Below are positions 1 to 5,202 of a stretch of DNA of 5,566 nucleotides, one piece after another. The notes under the pieces were generated by a model. The model had not been told where the DNA came from. It did not search any database and saw only the letters and a list, made by a program, of their open reading frames with translations. Numbering within the stretch: the stretch's first letter is position 1; the number at the start of each line of letters is the position of its first letter. This stretch comes from Longimicrobium sp. (GTDB lineage: Bacteria > Gemmatimonadota > Gemmatimonadetes > Longimicrobiales > Longimicrobiaceae). The DNA lies in the NCBI GenBank assembly GCA_030446945.1, contig JAUJMI010000265.1:1-5566 (forward strand). The letters run 5' to 3'. The translations under genes were made by a program, and so were the position numbers.

Positions 1-30
1 CTGGCCGACGCCGAGCGCGCCGCCAGGTGA
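1..30 (+). CDS. C-terminal tail of an upstream gene (partial)
   Basis: Frame 1 reads LADAERAAR and then a TGA stop at 28-30. All nine sense codons end in G or C, as in the certain genes of the window, and a strong palindrome begins ten bases after the stop, as expected for a transcript end. Only nine residues are visible, so no function can be assigned. In loci of this kind the gene before the ATPase is often a periplasmic adaptor (HlyD/MacA-like) or another permease, but nothing here tests that. Confidence 0.45.
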   Translation: MADAERAAR

Positions 31-40
31 AACCGCTGGC

Positions 41-94
41 CTCACGCGGAGCCGCGGAGAGAACTCCGCCTGCTCCTCCGCGTCTCCGCGTGAG
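41..94. repeat. Long palindrome with duplicated arms, possible terminator
   Basis: Bases 41-59 pair with 76-94 in a 19-position stem with a single C/T mismatch (52 against 83); the loop is 60-75. Each arm is itself a tandem duplication: CGCGGAG at 45-51 and 53-59, CTCCGCG at 76-82 and 84-90. It starts just after the stop of the upstream gene and has no T-run after it, so it is either a dispersed palindromic repeat or a terminator lacking a U-tail. It could also protect the 3' end of the upstream mRNA. Confidence 0.65.
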
Positions 95-121
95 ATCTGG
101 TCGGCTTGAAGTCGCGCGCAG

Positions 122-159
122 TGTCCGTTTTTGGGACGGCGCTTTCCCATCCACGGACA
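122..159. other. Weak interrupted inverted repeat upstream of the ATPase gene
   Basis: TGTCCGT (122-128) pairs with ACGGACA (153-159), and inside it TGGGA (132-136) pairs with TCCCA (145-149), with a 3-by-3 internal loop between the two helices. It lies in the 274-base non-coding stretch 31-304 and could be an operator or leader hairpin. Twelve pairs in this GC-rich setting could arise by chance. No convincing promoter or Shine-Dalgarno sequence was seen elsewhere in 95-304. Confidence 0.25.
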
Positions 160-304
160 ACCGCGCCGCCGTTCGCCGGGTCAAGATGATGCACTGCAAC
201 CACTTGTGGCGGCAAGACGCCGGCATGTGTGTCGCGCTCAGAGATGGCGCCCGGGGCGGTCGTTCCGGAAGCCGCGGTACTCCCTTCGAACTCCACGCTC
301 TTAC

Positions 305-982
305 ATGATCCGCCTCCGAAACGTCGAGAAGTCCTTCCCCGCGGGTGCGGCGAAGACGTACGTCCTCCGCAACGTGAGCCTGGAAGTCGCCTCCGGCGAG
401 TTCGTCTCGGTGACGGGCCCCTCCGGCGCCGGCAAGTCCACCCTCCTCGCCATCCTGGGGATGTTCGACGCGGCGTGGAGCGGCGAGTACTGGTTCGGCG
501 GCGAGCCGGTGCACGCAATGAAGCCCAAGGAGCGCGCGGCGCTCGGGCGGCGCCACATCGGCTTCGTCTTCCAGCAGTACCACCTCCTGGACGACCTCAC
601 CGTCGCCGAGAACCTGGAGGTCCCGCTCTCGTACCGCGACGTGCCGCGCAAGGAGCGGGCGGCGCGCGTGGGCGACACGCTGGACCGCTTCCACATGGTC
701 GGCAAAAAGGACCTGTACCCGAGCCAGCTTTCCGGCGGGCAGCAGCAGCTGGTGGGGATCGCGCGCGCCATCATCGCCGAGCCCAGCCTGATCCTGGCCG
801 ACGAGCCCACGGGAAACCTGCACTCGTCGCAGGGCCGCGAGATCATGGACCTCTTCCGCGAGCTGAACCGCGGCGGCACGACGATCATCCAGGTCACCCA
901 CTCCGAAGCCAATGCCGCCGCCGGCGACCGGGTGATCGAGCTGGCGGATGGGTGGGTGGTCGGGGAGAAGGCGGCGGCGTGA
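305..982 (+). CDS. ABC transporter ATP-binding protein, LolD/MacB/FtsE type
   Basis: A 225-residue cytoplasmic ATPase that would power an inner-membrane MacB/FtsX-family permease, most likely the one encoded next. Visible motifs: Walker A GPSGAGKST (38-46), Q-loop in FVFQQY (90-91), signature LSGGQQQ (142-148), Walker B ILADE (163-167) and the H-switch His199 in VTHS. Length and motif spacing match the lipoprotein-release/macrolide-export class. Two positions differ from the usual consensus: Arg after LSGGQQQ is Leu149, and the D-loop Asp (NLDS) is His173 (NLHS). The ATG at 305 is chosen because homology begins there (MIRLRNVEKSF); the frame stays open upstream to an ATG at 131, but that part has no family resemblance. 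No Shine-Dalgarno sequence precedes 305. The partner permease starts 478 bases downstream, unusually far for an ABC pair. The family is certain; the substrate is unknown. Confidence 0.95.
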   Translation: MIRLRNVEKSFPAGAAKTYVLRNVSLEVASGEFVSVTGPSGAGKSTLLAILGMFDAAWSGEYWFGGEPVHAMKPKERAALGRRHIGFVFQQYHLLDDLTVAENLEVPLSYRDVPRKERAARVGDTLDRFHMVGKKDLYPSQLSGGQQQLVGIARAIIAEPSLILADEPTGNLHSSQGREIMDLFRELNRGGTTIIQVTHSEANAAAGDRVIELADGWVVGEKAAA

Positions 983-1029
983 GGGGAAGGGCGGGGAACG
1001 GGGAAAGGGGAACGGGGGCGGGGCAGGGG
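983..1029 (+). other. G-rich tract with eight G-runs (G-quadruplex candidate)
   Basis: Directly after the ATPase stop there are eight runs of three to five G (983-986, 989-991, 993-996, 1000-1003, 1007-1010, 1014-1018, 1020-1023, 1026-1029), separated by one to three bases. This meets the usual G-quadruplex pattern twice over, on the coding strand and therefore also in the mRNA. It may stall transcription or attenuate read-through into the permease gene. A low-complexity G-rich spacer without function is the alternative. Confidence 0.6.
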
Positions 1030-1058
1030 ACAGCAACCAGGGGAACCATAGCCATCCA

Positions 1059-1261
1059 TTTGTCATCCTGAGGGAGCCCGCCCACCGTAAGGCCGGCGGT
1101 CGGCGCCGAGCCTGGTGCGGCGACCGAAGGATCTAGCCGGCGAGGCAAGACGCGGGCGCTCCACGACGCACCCCTCGGCACGCGCAGTAGATCCTTCGCT
1201 CCGCGCCAAGGTGTGGAGCACGGGCGAAGCGACGGAGAAGCGCGTCGCTCAGGATGACAAA
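1059..1261. repeat. Nested ~200-bp palindromic intergenic element
   Basis: The outer arms TTTGTCATCCTGAG (1059-1072) and CTCAGGATGACAAA (1248-1261) are perfect 14-base inverted repeats. The inner arms CGAAGGATCTA (1125-1135) and TAGATCCTTCG (1188-1198) are perfect 11-base inverted repeats nested within them. The interior also holds the palindrome TCGGCGCCGA (1100-1109) and a 7-bp hairpin (1228-1234 with 1243-1249). No coding capacity is apparent. From memory, similar GTCATCCTGAG...GAAGGATCT elements are scattered through genomes of several phyla, so this is probably a miniature, non-autonomous repeat. No target-site duplication was recognised. Confidence 0.75.
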
Positions 1262-1344
1262 ATGAGGGGAAGACAAACAACGCGCGCCGGCCCTATGCGT
1301 GAGTCCGCGCAGGCGGAGGGTGGCCGCGCCGGGACAATCGTTCG

Positions 1345-1451
1345 GCATCGGTTGCACGGTGGGCGGTGGAGCAGCGCAGGACACGGGCGTGATGAATCAC
1401 GCCCCCTACGGAGCTCGCTGGCGCGAAAACGCACTGACGCACTCACGCACT
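1345..1451 (+). repeat. Composite hairpin/octamer repeat, copy 1
   Basis: This segment aligns with 5021-5132. Both contain, in order: GCATCGGT; a GCACGG block; the hairpin (here GGGCGTGA 1385-1392, loop TGAA, TCACGCCC 1397-1404); CCCCTACG (1403-1410); a TGGCG block; and an octamer array. Between the copies one stem pair changes from T-A to C-G, so pairing is kept. A related GAGTCC...GCGG motif precedes each copy (1301-1316 and 4914-4930). The repeat ends nine bases before the permease ATG, in the same orientation as the gene. Confidence 0.75.
1428..1451 (+). repeat. Octamer array (three units) at the permease start
   Basis: Three head-to-tail eight-base units: AACGCACT (1428-1435), GACGCACT (1436-1443) and CACGCACT (1444-1451). 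Only the first base of the unit varies. The array occupies -33 to -10 relative to the permease ATG, the place where a ribosome-binding site would sit, and no purine-rich Shine-Dalgarno sequence is present. Confidence 0.8.
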
Positions 1452-1460
1452 ATTCCGCAC

Positions 1461-3854
1461 ATGGACACGCTCCTCCAGGACCTCCGCTTCGCGATGCGCG
1501 CCCTCGGCCGCAGCCCGGGTTTCGCACTGATGGCGATGGCCACGCTGGCGCTCGGGATCGGCGTGAACACCACGATGTTCAGCGTGGTCAACACCATCCT
1601 GCTGCAGCCGCCCGCGCACGTGGACCCCCAAGGCCTCGTGGTGCTGCGGACGGAACACCAGAAGACGGGCGGCGAGTCCAGCGTCTCGTATCCCAACTTC
1701 GTGGACTGGCAGGCGGGGAGCCCCTCCTTCCAGGCGATGGGCGCGTACTACGACGACCGCATGATCCTCACCCGGCGCGGAGCGGAGCCGGAAGAGGTGA
1801 GCGGCGAGGTGGTGAGCGCCGGGCTCTTCGACATGCTGGGCGCGCGCGCGGCCCTCGGGCGAACCTTCCTCCCCGAAGAGGGGAAGCCCGGCGCCGCGCG
1901 CGTCGTGGTGATCGCGCACCAGGAGTGGGAGCGCCGCTTCGAGCGCGACCCGCGCATCGTGGGCTCCACCCTCACGCTGGACGGCGTGCCGCACACCGTG
2001 GTCGGGGTGATGCCCAGGAACTTCGGCTTCCCGGGCAACCAGACCTTCTGGACGCCCCTGCGCCCGGAAGTCCAGGAGGAGCGCGGGAGCCGGTACATGT
2101 CCGTGATCGGCCGCCTGCGCCCCGGGGCCACGCTCCGGCAGGCATGCGCCGAGCTGGACGCCGTCTCGCGCGAGCTGGCGCGGCGCTACCCCGAGACCAA
2201 CGCGGGGACCGGCGTGCGGGCGACCGACTTCAGCGAGAGCTGGTCCGGCGAGGTGCGCGCTCCCCTTCTGGTGATGATGGGCGCGGTGGGCTTCGTCCTG
2301 CTGATCGCCTGCTCCAACGTGGCCAACCTCCTCCTGGCCCGCGCCGCCGCCCGCCGTCGTGAGATCGCCGTGCGCGTGGCGATCGGCGCCGGGCGCGGCC
2401 GCATCGTCCGCCAGCTCCTCACCGAGAGCGCGCTGGTGTCGCTGCTGGGGGGCGTGCTGGGGATGGGTGTCGCCGTGTGGGGGCTGCGCCTGATCGTGAT
2501 CTCCTTCCCCTTCCAGCCGCCGCTCTGGATGGTGTTCGACATCGACCGCACCGTGCTCCTCTTCGTGCTGGGCGTGTCGCTGGGTACGGGGGTGCTCTTC
2601 GGCCTGGGGCCGGCGCTGCGGGCCACCGCGGGCGACCTCCAGGGCGTGCTGCGCGACGGCGGGCGTGGGGCGACGACGGGCGCGCGGCGCGGGCGGCTTC
2701 AGTCGGCGCTGGTGATGGGGCAGCTCGCGCTTGCGGCGGTCCTGCTGACCGGCGCGCTGCTCATGGTGCGCTCCTTCGTCCACCTCAACTCCGCCGACCC
2801 CGGCTTCCGCCTGGAAGGCGCCGTGTCGATGCGCGTCACCGTCTCCGGCGAGCGCTACGAGAGCGAGGCGGCGCGCACGGCGTTCTTCCGCCAGGTGCTC
2901 GACCGCGTGCGGCCTCTGCCGGGCGTCGCCAGCGCGGGGATGGCGGACTGGCTCCCCCTCTCCGGCGGCTCCTCCACCAGCGGGGTGATGGTGGACGGGC
3001 GCGAGGTGCCGGGCTCCGAGCGCCCCGACGCCGAGGTGCGGCGCACGACGAACGGCTTCGCGGAGGCGATGGGGCTGCGCCTGCGGGCCGGGCGCCCCTT
3101 CACCGCGCAGGAAGCCGCGGCCGGGGCGCCCGTGGTCGTGTTCAGCCGTTCCATGGCCGAGCGCTTCTGGCCGGGGCGGAGCGCGCTGGGCCGCACGGTG
3201 AGCACCGGCGGCGACTGGCACACGGTCGTCGGCGTGGTGGACGACATCAGCGGCCGGCACCGCGGCGACGCGCCGCGCCCGCAGCTCTACTACCCGGCGG
3301 GCGAACACGGACACCGCTCGATGTCTCTGGTGGCGCGCACTCAGGGCGACGCCGCCGCGCTGGCGCCGGCGCTGCGCCGCGCCATCCGCGAGATCGATCC
3401 CGGCGCGGCCGTGGCCGATGTCCGCACGATGGCCGAGGTCGCCAGGGAGTCGCTCGGGAGGCAGCGGCTCTTCGGCGGGATGTTCGCCTCGTTCGGCTTC
3501 GTCGCGCTCCTGCTGGCGGTCACCGGCGTGTACGCCATGATGGCGTACGCCGTGGCGCAGCGCATCCACGAGATCGGGGTGCGCATGGCGCTGGGCGCGC
3601 GCACCGGCCAGGTGCTGCGCATGGTGGTGGGGCAGGGGCTCGCCATCGCCGCTATCGGCGTGGGGATCGGGCTCGCTGGCGCCTTCGCCGTCACGCGCCT
3701 GATGGCGGGGCTGCTGGAAGGGGTCAGCCCCAGCGACCCGCTCACCTTCGCGCTCGTCGCGCTCCTGCTGGCCTCGGTCGCCGTCCTGGCGAGCTGGCTC
3801 CCCGCCCGCCGCGCCGCACGTGTGGATCCCATGGTCGCGCTGCGCAGTGAGTGA
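1461..3854 (+). CDS. ADOP-type duplicated MacB/FtsX-family ABC permease
   Basis: A 797-residue inner-membrane permease made of two MacB/FtsX units in tandem. The N-terminus (DLRFAMRAL...SPGF) is typical of the acidobacterial duplicated orphan permease family and supports the ATG at 1461; the open frame back to a GTG at 1299 is only repeat DNA. Predicted membrane segments lie near 21-48, 268-294, 320-345, 363-384, 416-438, 673-698, 722-745 and 760-782. Periplasmic MacB-core domains lie at about 50-265 and 440-670. The FtsX cytoplasmic motif occurs twice, EIAVRVAIGA (301-310) and EIGVRMALGA (704-713), and the protein ends in the canonical DPMVALRSE. Length fits the family (about 800). It should couple ATP hydrolysis by the 305-982 product to periplasmic movement, for lipoprotein release or export with an adaptor; the substrate is unknown. 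No Shine-Dalgarno sequence is visible; the next gene follows after 73 bases. Confidence 0.95.
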   Translation: MDTLLQDLRFAMRALGRSPGFALMAMATLALGIGVNTTMFSVVNTILLQPPAHVDPQGLVVLRTEHQKTGGESSVSYPNFVDWQAGSPSFQAMGAYYDDRMILTRRGAEPEEVSGEVVSAGLFDMLGARAALGRTFLPEEGKPGAARVVVIAHQEWERRFERDPRIVGSTLTLDGVPHTVVGVMPRNFGFPGNQTFWTPLRPEVQEERGSRYMSVIGRLRPGATLRQACAELDAVSRELARRYPETNAGTGVRATDFSESWSGEVRAPLLVMMGAVGFVLLIACSNVANLLLARAAARRREIAVRVAIGAGRGRIVRQLLTESALVSLLGGVLGMGVAVWGLRLIVISFPFQPPLWMVFDIDRTVLLFVLGVSLGTGVLFGLGPALRATAGDLQGVLRDGGRGATTGARRGRLQSALVMGQLALAAVLLTGALLMVRSFVHLNSADPGFRLEGAVSMRVTVSGERYESEAARTAFFRQVLDRVRPLPGVASAGMADWLPLSGGSSTSGVMVDGREVPGSERPDAEVRRTTNGFAEAMGLRLRAGRPFTAQEAAAGAPVVVFSRSMAERFWPGRSALGRTVSTGGDWHTVVGVVDDISGRHRGDAPRPQLYYPAGEHGHRSMSLVARTQGDAAALAPALRRAIREIDPGAAVADVRTMAEVARESLGRQRLFGGMFASFGFVALLLAVTGVYAMMAYAVAQRIHEIGVRMALGARTGQVLRMVVGQGLAIAAIGVGIGLAGAFAVTRLMAGLLEGVSPSDPLTFALVALLLASVAVLASWLPARRAARVDPMVALRSE

Positions 3855-3916
3855 TGCAAACGAGATCGCGCCGCCAGGCATCCAATCCGCGCGTGACACA
3901 TCCATCCTTCCGCAAC

Positions 3917-3920
3917 GGAG
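3917..3920 (+). promoter_or_regulatory. Shine-Dalgarno sequence deciding a GTG start
   Basis: GGAG at 3917-3920 lies seven bases before the GTG at 3928. It supports that GTG as the start of the secreted protein, rather than the ATG at 3820 that overlaps the end of the permease gene. It is the only clear Shine-Dalgarno sequence found before any start in this window. Confidence 0.7.
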
Positions 3921-3927
3921 CCTGCCC

Positions 3928-4806
3928 GTGAAAAACCTCACCGTCCTCGTCGTCGCCCTCCTGGCCGCGGCGCCGCTCCCGGCCCAGGGAGACCGTTACG
4001 AGTGGTCCGGCTCCATCCCCGCCGGCGCCACCCTGCGCGTGGCCACCGGCGCGGGCGACGTGAACGTGACCCGCGCGCCGCAGGGGAGCACGGCCACCGT
4101 GCGGGGGCGCGTGCGCCGCGCCCGGGGCAACGAGCGCATCCGCTTCGAGCTCGTGCGCGACGGGGAGAACGTGACCATCTGCGCGCTCTACACGGAGCGC
4201 GCCACCTGCACGGCTCAGGGGATCCGCGACGAGTCGCACCGGGGCACGCGCCACGCCCGCGCGGACTTCACCGTGGAGGTGCCCGCCGGCGTGCTGCTCG
4301 CCGCCAGCAGCGGCACGGGCGACGTGGACGTGTCCGGCGCCACCGCGTCGGTGCGGGCCAGCACCGGGAACGGCGACGTGCGGGTGGGTCCCGGCGCGGC
4401 GGAGGTGAACGCGTCGTCCGGCAACGGCTCCATCCAGGTGCAGGGCGCGCGCGGCGCCGTGCGCGCATCGTCCGGGAACGGGCGGATCGACGTGGCTACT
4501 TCGGGCGGGCCGGTGAGCGCCTCCAGCGGCAACGGCGACATCCGCGTGTCGATGGCCTCGCTGCGCTCCGCCGGCGACCTGAGCTTCAGCAGCGGCAACG
4601 GCGACATCACCCTGCGCCTCCCCTCCGACTTCGGCGCGGAGCTGCAGGCGAGCACGGGGAGCGGCTCGGTGCGCAGCGAGTTCGAGGTGCGCACGAGGGG
4701 CCGCATCACCGCGCACCGGCTGCACGGCACCATCGGCCGCGGCGGACGCTCGCTGCGCATCTCCACCGGCAGCGGCAGCATCTCGCTGGAGCGGGCGGGT
4801 GGGTGA
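3928..4806 (+). CDS. Secreted DUF4097-like beta-helix repeat protein
   Basis: A 292-residue protein starting at GTG with a GGAG site seven bases upstream. Residues 1-19 form a signal peptide: Lys2, a hydrophobic core, and likely cleavage after Ala19 (LPA before QGD). There is no lipobox. From residue 128 the motif (S/T)GNG(D/S)(I/V)xV recurs at 128, 146, 164, 182 and 200, exactly 18 residues apart, then at 222, 243 and 280; an early copy is at 40-47. This is the pattern of DUF4097 (putative adhesin) proteins, predicted to fold as a beta-solenoid with one turn per repeat. Cys85 and Cys94 are the only cysteines and could form a disulfide. The protein should be periplasmic or on the cell surface. 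It lies 73 bases after the permease gene and is probably co-transcribed with it, so it may be a partner or cargo, but this is inference. Adhesion itself is unproven for the family. Confidence 0.88.
   Translation: MKNLTVLVVALLAAAPLPAQGDRYEWSGSIPAGATLRVATGAGDVNVTRAPQGSTATVRGRVRRARGNERIRFELVRDGENVTICALYTERATCTAQGIRDESHRGTRHARADFTVEVPAGVLLAASSGTGDVDVSGATASVRASTGNGDVRVGPGAAEVNASSGNGSIQVQGARGAVRASSGNGRIDVATSGGPVSASSGNGDIRVSMASLRSAGDLSFSSGNGDITLRLPSDFGAELQASTGSGSVRSEFEVRTRGRITAHRLHGTIGRGGRSLRISTGSGSISLERAGG
4309..4614 (+). repeat. In-gene 54-bp periodic repeat encoding SGNG turns
   Basis: The stretch encodes residues 128-229 of the DUF4097-like protein. Five successive (S/T)G(N/T)G units are spaced exactly 54 bases apart, and a sixth follows after 66. 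At the DNA level the cores resemble one another (for example GGCAACGGCGACATC near 4527 and 4593), but synonymous differences show they are not very recent copies. The exact spacing points to selection on solenoid turns or to duplication followed by divergence. Confidence 0.75.
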
Positions 4807-5020
4807 TCGCCGGGGGTGAATGGCCGGGGCATGAACGCCGCGGGCGGAAGCCCCCGGCTGGACCGACGGGAAGGCGGCTGAAGCCGGCTCGAGGAAACGC
4901 GGCATCGGACCCGGAGTCCACCGCAAGCGGACTTCGTGTGGCTCCAGAGACCTTTGTCGGCTCCTGGAACCACGGTCGGCCGCGTTCGCAGGGCAGACAC
5001 GCAGGTCTCCCCCTACTGAG
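4807..5020. other. Non-coding mosaic of small hairpins
   Basis: No gene is apparent here. Small hairpins with purine-rich loops follow one another: an imperfect stem around loop TGAA (4832-4835); GGGC-GGAA-GCCC (4842-4853), a GNRA-type loop; CGGC-TGAA-GCCG (4875-4886); and AGTCC (4915-4919) with GGACT (4929-4933). The last resembles GAGTCCGCGCAGGCGG at 1301-1316 upstream of the permease. The stretch looks like a set of short dispersed intergenic repeats, and any of the hairpins could help end the transcript of the preceding gene. No T-run terminator is present. Confidence 0.5.
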
Positions 5021-5132
5021 GCATCGGTGCACGGAACGGGCGGAGCGGCGCCCGGCACGGGCGCGATGAATCGCGCCCCTACGACCGACGTCGTGGCGAC
5101 AACGCACTCACGCACTAACGCACCAACGCACT
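5021..5132 (+). repeat. Composite hairpin/octamer repeat, copy 2
   Basis: This is the second copy of the module at 1345-1451: GCATCGGT (5021-5028), a GCACGG block, the hairpin GGGCGCGA (5059-5066) with loop TGAA and TCGCGCCC (5071-5078), CCCCTACG (5076-5083), TGGCG, then the octamer array. The stem differs from copy 1 by one complete base pair (C-G for T-A) and keeps the same loop, which is evidence that the hairpin itself is maintained. The orientation matches the downstream regulator gene, whose ATG lies 70 bases further on. Confidence 0.75.
5101..5132 (+). repeat. Octamer array (four units) upstream of the regulator gene
   Basis: Four head-to-tail eight-base units: AACGCACT (5101-5108), CACGCACT (5109-5116), AACGCACC (5117-5124) and AACGCACT (5125-5132). 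Copy 1 has three units, so the unit number differs between copies. It lies directly upstream of a candidate extended -10 element, across the region where a -35 box would be. Confidence 0.8.
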
Positions 5133-5135
5133 CCA

Positions 5136-5144
5136 TGCTAGAAT
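5136..5144 (+). promoter_or_regulatory. Candidate extended -10 promoter for the regulator gene
   Basis: TGCTAGAAT matches the extended -10 form TGnTATAAT with one mismatch, and is a rare AT-rich spot in this GC-rich gap. Transcription would start near 5151 and give a leader of about 50 bases before the ATG at 5203. No good -35 box is seen; that position is filled by the octamer array, which fits an extended -10 promoter that needs no -35. It is a single-site match and not tested. Confidence 0.4.
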
Positions 5145-5147
5145 CCA

Positions 5148-5176
5148 GCGGCCGGCTCGCGACCCGGGCCGGCCGC
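5148..5176 (+). other. Very stable hairpin in the regulator gene's leader
   Basis: GCGGCCGGC (5148-5156) pairs perfectly with GCCGGCCGC (5168-5176). The stem continues inward through T-G, C-G and G-C, giving 12 pairs closed by the five-base loop CGACC (5160-5164). It begins about where transcription is predicted to start and ends 26 bases before the ATG. No T-run follows. It could stabilise the mRNA's 5' end or act as an inverted-repeat operator. Confidence 0.55.
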
Positions 5177-5202
5177 GCACACTTGATCCGGCCCACCATC
5201 CC

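Noticed and set aside
131..304. N-terminal extension of the ATPase from an in-frame ATG at 131
   Set aside because: The added 58 residues are Arg/Pro-rich with no family resemblance, while the ABC fold starts cleanly at 305.
27..308. Small protein gene upstream of the ATPase
   Set aside because: It overlaps the upstream stop and the palindrome, has no Shine-Dalgarno sequence, and its Arg/Ala/Pro-rich translation matches non-coding GC-rich DNA.
1344..1356. Possible sigma-54 (-24/-12) promoter, GGCA...TTGCA, upstream of the permease gene
   Set aside because: The GG and GC elements are eight bases apart where the sigma-54 consensus needs ten, and the motif lies inside a repeat copy.
1299..1460. 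N-terminal extension of the permease from a GTG at 1299
   Set aside because: The extra 54 codons translate the composite repeat; the canonical ADOP N-terminus begins at the ATG at 1461.
1115..2362. Plus-strand open frame through the palindromic element into the permease gene
   Set aside because: It is the out-of-frame shadow of the permease; its Arg/Pro/Gly-rich translation has no family features.
1443..3941. Long open frame on the minus strand opposite the permease
   Set aside because: Its translation is rich in His, Arg, Ala and Gly without recognisable motifs, as expected from the antisense of a GC-rich gene.
5101..5132. CRISPR-like array
   Set aside because: The eight-base units are contiguous with no spacers, and only three or four are present, so this is a simple tandem repeat.
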